64,000 nt of DNA, from contig NZ_WHVV01000015.1 of the NCBI RefSeq assembly GCF_009650995.1, positions 1 to 64,000 on the forward strand, given 5' to 3'. Shown here one piece after another: positions 24,329 through 32,774 of this stretch. The notes below the pieces were generated by a model. The model searched no databases and was not told the origin of the DNA. It saw only the letters and a program-made list of their open reading frames with translations. This DNA is from Sporosarcina cascadiensis. GTDB lineage: Bacteria; Bacillota; Bacilli; Bacillales_A; Planococcaceae. Position numbers and translations under genes: made by a program. Position 1 is the stretch's first letter. Each line of letters opens with the position of its first letter.

Positions 24329-25837
24329 TCAATAAAATACCGAACCGCCGGCATCCATATAATATGCGGTGCCATTCTCTGCATCAATCATACGCACATG
24401 GCCGTTCGTCTTGGGGAACGATGGGTAATATGTCAGACGGTAGAACACCTGCCCGTCTTCATCGAACTCCATCGACATCGACAGTTCCATCTTCAACTGC
24501 TGCATCAGCTGCCCTGCCGCTTCCTGCTTCGTCAGCACGGGAACCGTCAGCGTGTCTGCCGGAGGGATTTCTAACGCAGATTCCATGGATGCGGAGACAA
24601 TTCGACCGGAGTACAAGCCGACTGAGACGTGCATCATCAGGCCTTCGACCGGCACGCCGTTCACATGATACTGGAAATAAAATCCCTTCGACTCCTCTTC
24701 TTCCGCTTCATCCGGTCCGTCGACCCATTCGTCATCTTCAGCCATACATTCTTCCCCGTCTTCCAAATCATCAAGTTCATCCGTCAGTTCCTCGACAAAA
24801 TCTACCAGCTCATCCCACTCTTCATCCTCTTCCAGCTTCTCCATCAGGAAATGCTTCTGCGCTTCAGGAAACAGCTCAAATAAATAATCGAATGCACGCA
24901 GCATAAGTGTTTCCTCACCGAGCGCGTCATTATCTTCTGTCCACTCTTCTCCGTTATAGACGAATACTGGACGGTCCCCGCTGTCGTAATGAATCGTGAT
25001 CATAGATGATGTGTATGCTTCACTGAAGTCAATTTCATCCGGTTTCTCCAATGAAAGATGCTGCCACTTTTCAATTCGGAGACCGTCGTCCGACTGTTCG
25101 CCAAGCTTTACATGCTCATCCGTAATCCCGATCATCCCGTGAAGCGGAGTATTCACCGGCGCAATGTGTGCGGGAAGCGTCTCATATTCCCTGCCTTCCG
25201 CCACACTATCAGGTTCACTGCCGTCAGCCGGAATATCGACCGCCGCCTCTTTCAGCGACCAGACGAGACGGTACGTATTATCCCCATTGTGGAATATTTC
25301 CGTGTCAGTTTTGCGAATCTCGAGCTCAAAATCAGTACGTACGGCATAGGTTTCTTTCGCCTCTTCCTCCGGTATGATGTGTTCCGGGTAACGGATATCG
25401 GCGGGCCCTTCACTGAAACTAAACTGCACGACCTTGCCGTCAGAGGTAATCGTCAGGGAAAATCCAATGCCCGGCAGAACGAGTCCGTACCGCTCATCCC
25501 GGATGCCATACTCCACCAGATAGAGCTTATCCAGATCGATCACCGACTGCAGCCGGTACGTCTTCAGCCCGTCCGGATGAAATTCGCGTATAAACGCCTC
25601 CGCAACGGACGGCATATCCTCCACTTTCAATTTATCCGCGTCGAAATCGTCTGGATCGATATATTCGAAGCCCATCAGGCGGTCCTGCGAATCGACCGTG
25701 CAGACTGCGAACGGTTCATCCGCCCCTTTTTCTGTTATGTAGAACGATTTCCCGTTCATAAAGAAATCAAATTCAGACGAAGTGAACCCCACTTTCATCT
25801 GCAGCCAATCCGCCACTTGGTTTAAAGTCTGTTGCAT
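24329..25837 (-). CDS. YcdB/YcdC-repeat protein with an acidic linker
   Basis: A 502-residue soluble protein without signal peptide. Two PepSY-like YcdB/YcdC (DUF4901) regions flank a strongly acidic linker (about residues 315-380, rich in D, E and W, for example LEEDEEWDELVDFVEELTDE). The final part (DEDGQVFYRLTYYPSFP and AENGTAYYMDAGG) is typical of the second repeat. Function in this family is unknown, and B. subtilis relatives are secreted or membrane-anchored while this one is apparently cytoplasmic. The ATG at 25837 has a GAGAGGGG site; the frame upstream of it runs into a palindromic repeat and is not coding. Confidence 0.75.
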   Translation of the reverse strand: MQQTLNQVADWLQMKVGFTSSEFDFFMNGKSFYITEKGADEPFAVCTVDSQDRLMGFEYIDPDDFDADKLKVEDMPSVAEAFIREFHPDGLKTYRLQSVIDLDKLYLVEYGIRDERYGLVLPGIGFSLTITSDGKVVQFSFSEGPADIRYPEHIIPEEEAKETYAVRTDFELEIRKTDTEIFHNGDNTYRLVWSLKEAAVDIPADGSEPDSVAEGREYETLPAHIAPVNTPLHGMIGITDEHVKLGEQSDDGLRIEKWQHLSLEKPDEIDFSEAYTSSMITIHYDSGDRPVFVYNGEEWTEDNDALGEETLMLRAFDYLFELFPEAQKHFLMEKLEEDEEWDELVDFVEELTDELDDLEDGEECMAEDDEWVDGPDEAEEEESKGFYFQYHVNGVPVEGLMMHVSVGLYSGRIVSASMESALEIPPADTLTVPVLTKQEAAGQLMQQLKMELSMSMEFDEDGQVFYRLTYYPSFPKTNGHVRMIDAENGTAYYMDAGGSVFY

Positions 25838-25860
25838 TTGCTTACCCCTCTCTATTAGAT

Positions 25861-25928
25861 GGTGCCTGTGCGCGAAACAATTTGGACACGATTCTGAATT
25901 GTTTTCAAATTGCGTCGCACACGGCACC
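25861..25928. repeat. Palindromic intergenic repeat, copy B
   Basis: Outer arms GGTGCCTGTGCG and CGCACACGGCACC, inner arms GAAACAATTT and AAATTGCGTC with ACGATTCTGAATTGTTTTC near the tip. It is a complete member of the dispersed fold-back family, placed between two minus-strand genes. Confidence 0.75.
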
Positions 25929-25949
25929 GAATCAAAAATACGGAATCGA

Positions 25950-27284
25950 TTACACAAGCAATTCCTTCTCGCGCCACTTCCCGAAGCGGAAATACAGAAA
26001 TGCGATAAAACTGCTGACTAGGAAACTTATGCCTACACCGATTCCGATGCCCATATCTCCAAAGACCTTGGAGAACAAGGCGGCCAGCGGATAGCGAAGC
26101 ACCCAGAAGGAAATGATATTCAGAGCCAGCACCTGATACATCGCGCCGGAAGCTCTGACAATTCCATTCAGAACAAAGTTAATTCCGAGGAATGGATAGC
26201 ATAAAGCGACAATTTGCAGGTATCTGGTCCCAAATGCTACCGATGCTTCCTCCCGAATGAACAGCCGCACTCCGTATTGCGCGAAGACAACGACAATGAT
26301 TCCGATCAGGAATGTGACAGCGAAACTATACAGAACCCCGTATTTGGCAAGCTGCTTGACGCGGGACCAATTCTTCACGCCGATATTCTGTCCCGCCATG
26401 CTGCTGATCGCTGTGCCGAGTGCTTGTGCAGGCAGTAACACCAGACTGTCGAGACGTTGGGCCGCACCGTATCCGCCGACGACATCTTCTCCGAAAACCG
26501 TGACTACGCTCATGATAGCAGCGGCACCGGCGGAAATGACGGCCATCTGCAGGCCGGACGGGATTCCAATGTTCAAAATCAGTCCAATTTCCTTTTTTTT
26601 CGGCCATGCCGGGATGCTGAATGGCGCAAGTTTCCGGTATAGTACATGAAGAAGCCCATAAACAAATGCAGATCCCTGTGCTAGAATTGTTGCATAGGCA
26701 GCTCCTTCGATCCCAAAACCGAATCCTGCGATGAACAACGGATCCAACACAATATTCAGCGCAACGGCAATCATCACAAAACGAAGCGGTGTTTTACTGT
26801 CCCCGAGCGAACGCAGAACGGTGCTAATAAAGTTATAGCCAAATAGAAATAGCATTCCTATAAAGTTGATTTGCAAATAGGAAGTTGCTGCAGCCATCAT
26901 GCTTTCGGGTGTCCCTAATATGCGAAGTAAATGCTCTGCAGAGAGATAGCCTATGGTTCCTAGCACGAATGACATGATAGTCAACATCACGACATACGCA
27001 TTCAAATATCGTTTCAGTCCCTGCTCATCCCCTCTGCCTTTTTGCTGGGACAGAATCGTCAGAGCTGAATTATTCAGTCCGATTACGAAGGATAGAACTG
27101 TAAATATAATAGTACTTGAAACAGCAACGGATCCAAGTGCACTTGCACCAAGTAAATTACCGACCCACAAACTGTCTGCGAATTGATAAGATGTCTGCAG
27201 CAAGTTGGTCAGCATAATCGGGCCCGAAAAGACAATCAGTTGTTTCCAAAGGTTCCCCTGCGTGAAATCATGCTGCTTCTGCAT
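25950..27284 (-). CDS. MATE-family multidrug efflux transporter
   Basis: A 444-residue protein with 12 membrane helices. MATE features include FSGPIMLTNLLQTSYQFAD at the N-terminus and the GNLLGASALGSVAVS region, and the inter-repeat similarity reappears at PSGLQMAVISAGAAAIMSVV. It exports cationic drugs or metabolites in exchange for Na+ or H+. ATG at 27284 with AAAGGG ribosome site. It seems to be a single gene; the next gene upstream is separated by a hairpin. Confidence 0.93.
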   Translation of the reverse strand: MQKQHDFTQGNLWKQLIVFSGPIMLTNLLQTSYQFADSLWVGNLLGASALGSVAVSSTIIFTVLSFVIGLNNSALTILSQQKGRGDEQGLKRYLNAYVVMLTIMSFVLGTIGYLSAEHLLRILGTPESMMAAATSYLQINFIGMLFLFGYNFISTVLRSLGDSKTPLRFVMIAVALNIVLDPLFIAGFGFGIEGAAYATILAQGSAFVYGLLHVLYRKLAPFSIPAWPKKKEIGLILNIGIPSGLQMAVISAGAAAIMSVVTVFGEDVVGGYGAAQRLDSLVLLPAQALGTAISSMAGQNIGVKNWSRVKQLAKYGVLYSFAVTFLIGIIVVVFAQYGVRLFIREEASVAFGTRYLQIVALCYPFLGINFVLNGIVRASGAMYQVLALNIISFWVLRYPLAALFSKVFGDMGIGIGVGISFLVSSFIAFLYFRFGKWREKELLV

Positions 27285-27348
27285 GTTTATTCACCCTTTC
27301 ATGATGATGTGCCCATCTTATCACAGCCAGTAACCTGAAAACGCAAAA

Positions 27349-27386
27349 CAGATCACTTTTTGGCAATGAAAGCCTTTTGTGATCTG
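27349..27386 (-). terminator. Hairpin terminator after the VOC gene
   Basis: CAGATCAC and GTGATCTG form the outer stem, and TTTTTGGC/GCCTTTT pairs inside. On the minus strand it is followed by TTTTGCGTTTTC. It lies 37 bases downstream of the VOC gene stop. Confidence 0.6.
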
Positions 27387-27422
27387 CTTCGTAACGTTTA
27401 TATACCAATCATTGCAGCCGAT

Positions 27423-27821
27423 TTAATCGGGTAAGTTCACTTGCCAGGATAGGCCGAACCGGTCATTCACCCATCCAAACTTTTTGCTGAATCCATAATT
27501 ATTTATAGGCATAAGCGCTGTGCCGTTTTGCATTAATTCAGCATAAAGGTCGTCGATTTCCTCTTCAGTATCACATGTGAGGTAGATAGAAAAAGACGGG
27601 GTAAACGTAAATTCATGGTCAATATGGCTGTCGATGCACATGAACTCCTGCCCCTTTAACGAGAAAACCGCTTGTATTACGGTACCTTCTTTTCCCGGAC
27701 CTTCAGCTCCGTATCGGGCAATACTTTTAATTTCTGAATCCTCGATGAGTGATGTATAGTAATTCATCGCTTCCTCTGCTGTGCCGCCTTGAAACATTAA
27801 AAATGGTGTGACATTTCTCAT
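27423..27821 (-). CDS. VOC-superfamily protein (PhnB/3-demethylubiquinone methyltransferase-like fold)
   Basis: A 132-residue glyoxalase-fold protein. It starts MRNVTPFLMFQGGTAEEAMN and ends GWVNDRFGLSWQVN, both characteristic of the PhnB-like branch. These proteins are often dimeric with unknown substrates; B. subtilis and related species carry several. I prefer ATG 27821 because the AAAGAGG site is nine bases upstream of it, whereas the ATG at 27830 abuts that site. It stands alone between a repeat and the MATE gene. Confidence 0.88.
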   Translation of the reverse strand: MRNVTPFLMFQGGTAEEAMNYYTSLIEDSEIKSIARYGAEGPGKEGTVIQAVFSLKGQEFMCIDSHIDHEFTFTPSFSIYLTCDTEEEIDDLYAELMQNGTALMPINNYGFSKKFGWVNDRFGLSWQVNLPD

Positions 27822-27863
27822 GTAATCCATCCTCTCTTTACAAACAAATTATATTGTTCCTGT

Positions 27864-27914
27864 GTGCCACACAACTCGTAAGGTATTCTGAATAGTTCAC
27901 GAGTTGTGTGGCAC
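27864..27914. repeat. Palindromic intergenic repeat, copy C
   Basis: A perfect 16-base inverted repeat: GTGCCACACAACTCGT (27864-27879) and ACGAGTTGTGTGGCAC (27899-27914) around a 19-base loop containing ATTCTGAATAG. It starts two bases after the stop codon of the DUF3592-like gene and may also serve as its terminator. Confidence 0.8.
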
Positions 27915-27915
27915 C

Positions 27916-28920
27916 CTATTTTCCCTTGCCTTTCCGCTTATCTTGCTCATTCCGTACCTTTTTCCTCTTCTTAAGTTCCTGAATATACGCCCAGCCGACA
28001 AAAGCAGAAACTGCGAGCAGGGCAACATACATGTACAACTCATAAAACATAAACGTTTGTTGAAAGACATCTACAAAGGAAGTGCCCCGCACGAATAGAT
28101 CATAGGGATCTGTGCTGCGATATGCAATCGGCAGCATGTCCCCGATGTCGTATTGATTATAGGTACTCCTTGTTACATCCCGCACAACTTCGATGTTTTG
28201 TCCTGCCTGGTCTCTGAAGGACACAATCAACTCATAGACCGAATCTTCGTGTCTGCGATAGGAGATATCGGCTGACTTGTCTAAAATCAGCGCTTCCGCC
28301 TCAGTTTTACCGAACGGCAGCACTTTCCGTATCAAGTTCAAGACAAAGCGCCCCGAGATCAGCAGAAAGACCAGTACGGCAGCACCGGCAATCCCCCAGC
28401 CTGTCCTTTTTCCAGTCCTTTTTCTACTGCCATTTTTTCTGCGCTTGCGGTTCTGTTTCTGTTGCACCTGCCGTTTGGGAGATTTCTTTTTTACCGGACG
28501 CCCCATTTCAAGTACAGGAAAAATCAGTGCAACAAAGCAACACAATGTCAGAAATCCAAGTAAGAAGATAGCGGTCAGATAAAAAAAGCTGTCTGCCAAG
28601 ATATCTCGCAAGGAGGAAAAACCGGACGAGCCTATGGAATAGCCATTGAACATCTCACCAATTTCAATATTCTTCATCTGACTTTTCGAAACACGGTTGA
28701 GGCTGCGCGTCCCCTCGCCGTCCTGTATTTCCGTCCAAACATAATAAGCGGGAGACGTAAATAGGCCCTTTTCCGCAGTCTTTTCAACGACAAATGCATT
28801 CGATCGCTCCGCTGCAAACAGATCGTATTCTTCCATATAGGAGTCTGCCAGCACCCATGTCAGCAGACCGAGAAACAATGTAATAGCCGCCATCCCCGCA
28901 ATTTCTTTTACAGTTTCCAT
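27916..28920 (-). CDS. DUF3592-like membrane protein
   Basis: A 334-residue protein with an N-terminal helix (AGMAAITLFLGLLTWVLADS), a central pair of helices near residues 105-135, a very basic cytoplasmic linker (residues about 140-175, runs of K and R), a helix near 175-195 and a last helix near 300. Two extracytoplasmic beta domains resemble DUF3592 (DIGDMLPIAYRSTDPYDLFV near 265). The ATG at 28920 follows a GGAGAG site; a longer frame to 28953 lacks one. Its function is unknown. Confidence 0.65.
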   Translation of the reverse strand: METVKEIAGMAAITLFLGLLTWVLADSYMEEYDLFAAERSNAFVVEKTAEKGLFTSPAYYVWTEIQDGEGTRSLNRVSKSQMKNIEIGEMFNGYSIGSSGFSSLRDILADSFFYLTAIFLLGFLTLCCFVALIFPVLEMGRPVKKKSPKRQVQQKQNRKRRKNGSRKRTGKRTGWGIAGAAVLVFLLISGRFVLNLIRKVLPFGKTEAEALILDKSADISYRRHEDSVYELIVSFRDQAGQNIEVVRDVTRSTYNQYDIGDMLPIAYRSTDPYDLFVRGTSFVDVFQQTFMFYELYMYVALLAVSAFVGWAYIQELKKRKKVRNEQDKRKGKGK

Positions 28921-29040
28921 TTCCCACACTCTCCAAACCATGCTTGACAACACCCTATCGGAAACAGCAGCTGATTAACAGGTACCTAGATAGCCAGATT
29001 TGAGAATTTGTATTTACGACACGTAAGGCAAATACACACC

Positions 29041-29071
29041 AAAAAGGACCTCCTAGGTAGACTCCTTTTTT
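29041..29071 (-). terminator. Short hairpin terminator
   Basis: AAAAAGGA and TCCTTTTT surround CCTCCTAGGTAGAC. It lies just downstream of the acyl-CoA synthetase remnant on the minus strand. Confidence 0.45.
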
Positions 29072-29104
29072 CAATTGTTCAAAGATTATTCTTTAGTTTG
29101 TGTT

Positions 29105-29374
29105 TCAAGATATTCTTGACTGCATAAAGCTGTGTTCATTCACTACATCGATAACTTTGACAACGACTGGATGGTTGGCAATTGGCTGCTGCAATTCAGC
29201 GAAATAACCATTCCCACTACCACTGATGACCATATCTTTAAGACAGTCCATTACATAGAAAAAGCAATTCTTATTGATGTAACCAATGTCTCCGGTATAG
29301 AATTCGCCATCAATCACTGTACTCATATAAGTTTCTTCATTCTTATAGTACTTGACGAAAGCCGAAGGTTCCAC
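29105..29374 (-). pseudogene. Fragment of an AMP-dependent acyl-CoA synthetase/ligase
   Basis: An 89-residue frame that matches only the C-terminal part of the adenylate-forming enzyme family. IDGEFYTGDIGYINKNCFF corresponds to the usual DGWLYTGDLGYIDEDGF, followed by DCLKDMVISGSGNGYFAEL, the hinge region where DRKKDMIISGGENIYP is expected. The catalytic N-terminal domain and the far C-terminus are missing, and hinge residues are degenerate (DC for DR, SGSG for SGGE). No ribosome site fits. It is a gene remnant at the downstream end of the sugar-acid island. Confidence 0.75.
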
Positions 29375-29442
29375 TGATAATTATCCCTCCGATTCTGCCA
29401 TACCGAAATACTGCCCATTACTCCACCAGTATTATCATTTGT

Positions 29443-30198
29443 TTATCTACCCATCCATCCTCCATCTACAGTTATAATTTCTCCGTTTATATAGTCTGAT
29501 GCGTTTGAAGACAGGAAAACTGCAACTCCAACCAAATCCTCGGGCTGTCCCCAACGGCCCGCAGGAATTCGTTTTAAAATTTCTCTATTTCGTGTTTCAT
29601 CTGTAATTAATGCTGTGTTCATCTCTGTTTCCATATAACCAGGCGCGACCCCATTAACGTTTACTCCTTTACTTGCCCATTCATTAGACAAAGACTTGGT
29701 GAATTGAGCAACTGCCCCTTTACTTGCAGCATAGGCAGGAACCGTAAAACCACCTTGGAATGAAAGTAATGAAGCAATATTAATGATTTTTCCTTTACCA
29801 TTACTAAGCATTTCCTTTCCAACTGCCTGACAAAGAAAGAAGACCGACTTAGTATTCACTTGCATGACAATATCCCAATCTTCTTCTGTGAAATCAATAG
29901 ATGGAGACCTGCGTTGCACACCAGCATTATTTATTAAAATATCAATTCCACCAAACTCCTTCTTGATCTCTTGTAATAGCTGGGGGATTTTTGATGTATT
30001 AGTTAAATCAAAGGAATAACTTTCACATTTTCTTCCTAATTTCCGAATACGGGAAACGGTCTCTGGTTCTCCAGACGAGCGCTGTATTATTGCTATATCT
30101 GCTCCTGCCTGTGCTAAACCGTATGCCATTGCTCCCCCTAATCCTCTGTTGCCCCCAGTTACAATTGCCACTTTTCCTTCTAAGCTAAATAAGTTCAT
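29443..30198 (-). CDS. kduD: SDR of the 2-deoxy-D-gluconate / KduD type
   Basis: A 251-residue classical SDR. TGGNRGLGGAM binds the cofactor, NNAGVQRRSPSIDFTEEDW follows, then the catalytic YAASKGAV, and the C-terminal RIPAGRWGQPEDLVGVAVFL with NGEIITVDGGWMGR is highly characteristic of KduD (2-dehydro-3-deoxy-D-gluconate 5-dehydrogenase). It would interconvert 2,5-diketo-3-deoxygluconate and KDG, feeding uronate or sugar-acid breakdown. The next upstream gene is a defective KDG permease about 720 bases away, so the gene may have its own promoter. ATG at 30198. Confidence 0.88.
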   Translation of the reverse strand: MNLFSLEGKVAIVTGGNRGLGGAMAYGLAQAGADIAIIQRSSGEPETVSRIRKLGRKCESYSFDLTNTSKIPQLLQEIKKEFGGIDILINNAGVQRRSPSIDFTEEDWDIVMQVNTKSVFFLCQAVGKEMLSNGKGKIINIASLLSFQGGFTVPAYAASKGAVAQFTKSLSNEWASKGVNVNGVAPGYMETEMNTALITDETRNREILKRIPAGRWGQPEDLVGVAVFLSSNASDYINGEIITVDGGWMGR

Positions 30199-30436
30199 AA
30201 TTTGTTCTCCTCCAAGTGAATTAACCTTTAGTATTTTAGCTTTTCAAACCCTAAACTATTTGATATTTCGGGCAACTCTTTGATGTAACTTGTTATCTTT
30301 TAAGAATCTCCCGTTTTTCATTAATTTCAGCACGAATTAAAAGAGACTAACCTTTCATGCAAATAAGCATTAAAAAGTTAGCCTTCCTTCTACAAATTAT
30401 CGTAAGAATTACAAGTTAATCAGAACGATGACTACG

Positions 30437-30488
30437 TGCTACACAAATTGAAAGCACTAGCGAATTGTTCTCAATTTGTATCGCACAC
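30437..30488. repeat. Palindromic intergenic repeat, copy D
   Basis: ACAAATTGA (30442-30452 region) and TCAATTTGT (30471-30479) pair, and the right half GAATTGTTCTCAATTTGT then ATCGCACAC closely matches the right half of copy B. The left outer arm is partly degraded (GTGCTACAC). Confidence 0.6.
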
Positions 30489-30514
30489 CTTCTCCATTTT
30501 ATTTGCCTGCGTTT

Positions 30515-30770
30515 GTTTACATTATTAGGCATGTTAGTATCCATAGATAAAAGAGCAAGCGGTAACTTAGTTATTGTACCGACAATCTACGGAAGTGAAA
30601 TGTTTTAAGCTGAAGGACGCACTACCTTCCCAGGGTATGGCCTTGCGCTATTCTGTTCTTTTGCCAGGAGATGACTCTAGTAATTCCACGAGATCTTCTA
30701 ATACAAGGTTTTATGGGATGTTCATTTTAACAGGACCATAGACTTCTAAAATAATTGTCAATATCAGCCT
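30515..30770. repeat. Degenerate long direct repeat, left copy (possible mobile-element scar)
   Basis: About 250 bases resemble 53675-53972 in the same orientation. Shared stretches include GGCATGTTAGTATC(C)ATAGATAAA, CAATCTACGGAAG, AGGGTATG, CTGTTCTT and TTCATTTTAACAGGAC. Neither copy holds an intact gene. The two copies flank the sugar-acid island and could be the remains of an insertion element or duplicated gene. Confidence 0.6.
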
Positions 30771-30921
30771 GCATTTGGGAGATGGACAAGCGGCAGTAAT
30801 GTTTGACGTTAAATTTTTTCAGCGGGTAGAGAGACTGTTTCTCTCCACTCAGTGGATATTTTGTTCACTTGTCGCCGGCTCCTTCACCTGCCGTTCTAAG
30901 TTGTTTAGCGGCGCTGGGGAT

Positions 30922-31197
30922 CTAGTCGTTTTCACTCATCGATTCCTCCTTCTCCAAAGTCCTGGATTTATCTTCGATCTTATTGACTTTCACTAGTATC
31001 GCTAATACGATAGGAATAAGAATTGCTGTTGTCACAGCTGAAGCCGCCGACTGAACAGGGACAGAATCTACAAAAAGCGCTTGCGTAAATCCTTCGTTTC
31101 TTAAAAGATTAGGAGAAAATGTATTAATGATAGCTGCAAGAAGAAGAGGTACGACCATCATACCTCCAGGAATTTTTTCTGAATTCTTTTTCCTCAT
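30922..31197 (-). pseudogene. kdgT: 2-keto-3-deoxygluconate permease KdgT with a large internal deletion
   Basis: The 91-residue product joins the two ends of KdgT. The N-terminal IPGGMMVVPLLLAAIINTFS is the KdgT start, and SAASAVTTAILIPIVLAILV is its last helix with the basic tail. Roughly 220 codons between are missing while the frame stays open. KdgT is normally about 320 residues with ten helices, so this product cannot transport. It lies downstream of the UxaA-family genes, where a permease would be expected, so the loss is probably recent. Confidence 0.8.
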
Positions 31198-31252
31198 ATG
31201 TCCTGTCTGCTCTTTGATGTACAATTTCAAATGGACTCATATGCTGAGGAGA

Positions 31253-32410
31253 TTATATGCTTTCTGCAAGTCTCCAAATGGCGAACTCCTGATTCAGCTG
31301 ATTCTCCGCTGCAGTCTGTTCACCATTCGATACATCAATGACCTTATCAAAGATTTCCGTTCCGATATCGGTGATGTTCTTGTTCTGGTCTATGATTTTA
31401 CCGGCATTGATGTCAATATGTTCCGACATGATTTCATAAACTTTTGGATTCGTTCCAATTTTAATTACTGGGACGATCGGTGAACCTGTCGGCGAGCCCT
31501 TACCTGTAGAAAAAAGTACTACCTGAGCACCTCCTGCTGCCAGACCGCATACCGATTCGACATCATAACCAGGTGTATCCATAAACACGAAACCTTTTTC
31601 TGAAGGTCTATCTGCATAAGAAATAACTTCTTTTAACGGCGTGCTGCCACCCTTTTTGATGCAGCCAAGCGACTTTTCTTCAAGAGTAGTCAGACCCCCC
31701 GCCATATTTCCGGGTGTAGGGTTTGCAGAGCGGATATCTTCTCCTGTTTGCTTTATGCGATAGTCGTAGTTTCGTACAATATCAAGGAATTCTCTTCCCA
31801 CTTCGCGATTGATTGCATTGCTAGCCAAAATATGCTCTGCTCCGATTGCTTCTGTAGTCTCAGCCAATACACTTGTTCCGCCTTCTTTAACAATCATGTC
31901 TGAGAACGTTCCTATAGAAGGATTGGCTGTAATACCTGACCAAGCATCAGATCCACCGCATTCCAAGCCGACAATCAGCTCTGTAATATCGCATTCCTGC
32001 CGGATTTCTCTTTTGCTTTTTACCAAAGCATTCTCCAGCCATTCCTTCCCTTCTTTAAGAAGACCGGGGATCGTCTGATTATTATTCAAGCAGATTGTCC
32101 GGACAGGCTTATTCTTTTCCTTCAATTTCACTGCAATTGCTTTTGCTATCTCATCATCCTCTTCACCCAATACCAGTGCAGCGCTTACGTTGGGATGACC
32201 GGCAGTTCCTATTAATGTCCGGAGCGTCTGTACATAATCTTCAGGAAATTGAGCCACTCCTCCGTGATGGATAACCGGGATCACTCCGGGTACCAGGCTG
32301 GCGATTTTTCTGGCAAGCGCGCTTAGTTCTCCAACTGTATTAATTACTATTACATGGTTTCTAACACCGACACTTCCGTCAGATCTGCGATACCCGTTAA
32401 ATTTCGTCAT
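31253..32410 (-). CDS. UxaA-family dehydratase, large subunit (SuyB/altronate dehydratase C-domain type)
   Basis: A 385-residue protein of the GD_AH_C/UxaA family. Family features include YRRSDGSVGVRNHVIVINT at the N-terminus, LECGGSDAWSGITANPSIG near 165 and FMDTPGYDVESVCGLAAGGA near 280 (iron-site region). It eliminates water from altronate, galactarate or a similar acid (or sulfite in sulfolactate lyase). The ATG at 32410 follows AGGAGG. The upstream GTG-started gene encodes the SAF-domain small subunit, and a second divergent large paralogue lies before that. Its partner and substrate are inferred. Confidence 0.9.
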   Translation of the reverse strand: MTKFNGYRRSDGSVGVRNHVIVINTVGELSALARKIASLVPGVIPVIHHGGVAQFPEDYVQTLRTLIGTAGHPNVSAALVLGEEDDEIAKAIAVKLKEKNKPVRTICLNNNQTIPGLLKEGKEWLENALVKSKREIRQECDITELIVGLECGGSDAWSGITANPSIGTFSDMIVKEGGTSVLAETTEAIGAEHILASNAINREVGREFLDIVRNYDYRIKQTGEDIRSANPTPGNMAGGLTTLEEKSLGCIKKGGSTPLKEVISYADRPSEKGFVFMDTPGYDVESVCGLAAGGAQVVLFSTGKGSPTGSPIVPVIKIGTNPKVYEIMSEHIDINAGKIIDQNKNITDIGTEIFDKVIDVSNGEQTAAENQLNQEFAIWRLAESI

Positions 32411-32443
32411 ATTTAAGTCCTCCTCTTGCAGCAAGATACACTC

Positions 32444-32758
32444 CTAAGGCTCCATCACGTGATTGATGACGACTGCCCTCTCCATTTCATTAAGACCGCG
32501 AACGTTATGTACATGGACATGCGAACCCGCTGGAATCTCTTTCGTCGCTTTGCCCATACACTCTCCATATTTTGTTATGTCGTCATTTTCAATTATAGTG
32601 CGAAGTGCTATTTTATGACCGTATGGTATTTCTTCAAGAGCGACCAGTTCTATTTCGGAATTATTGATCAAAACTGCTTCACTTTTGCCGATACGCTGTA
32701 AAGCAACAGCAACATTATCGTCAGGATTTAATTTCAGGGCATTGTAACTGATTTCCAC
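32444..32758 (-). CDS. UxaA-family dehydratase, small subunit (SAF domain)
   Basis: A 104-residue SAF-domain protein corresponding to the N-terminal domain of altronate dehydratase (UxaA) or to SuyA of sulfolactate lyase. It contains NPDDNVAVALQRI, EIPYGHKIAL and PAGSHVHVHNVRGL, all typical. The GTG start at 32758 is supported by AAGGAGAG eight bases upstream; a longer frame to 32815 overlaps the preceding gene and is not favoured. It should pair with one of the two large subunits encoded on either side. Confidence 0.9.
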   Translation of the reverse strand: MEISYNALKLNPDDNVAVALQRIGKSEAVLINNSEIELVALEEIPYGHKIALRTIIENDDITKYGECMGKATKEIPAGSHVHVHNVRGLNEMERAVVINHVMEP

Positions 32759-32774
32759 GCTAATCTCTCCTTCA

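Noticed and set aside
25058-25825. Plus-strand open frame of 255 codons
   Set aside because: It is antisense to the YcdB-like gene, whose acidic codons create an Arg/Phe-rich frame on the other strand. It has no ribosome site and no recognisable fold.
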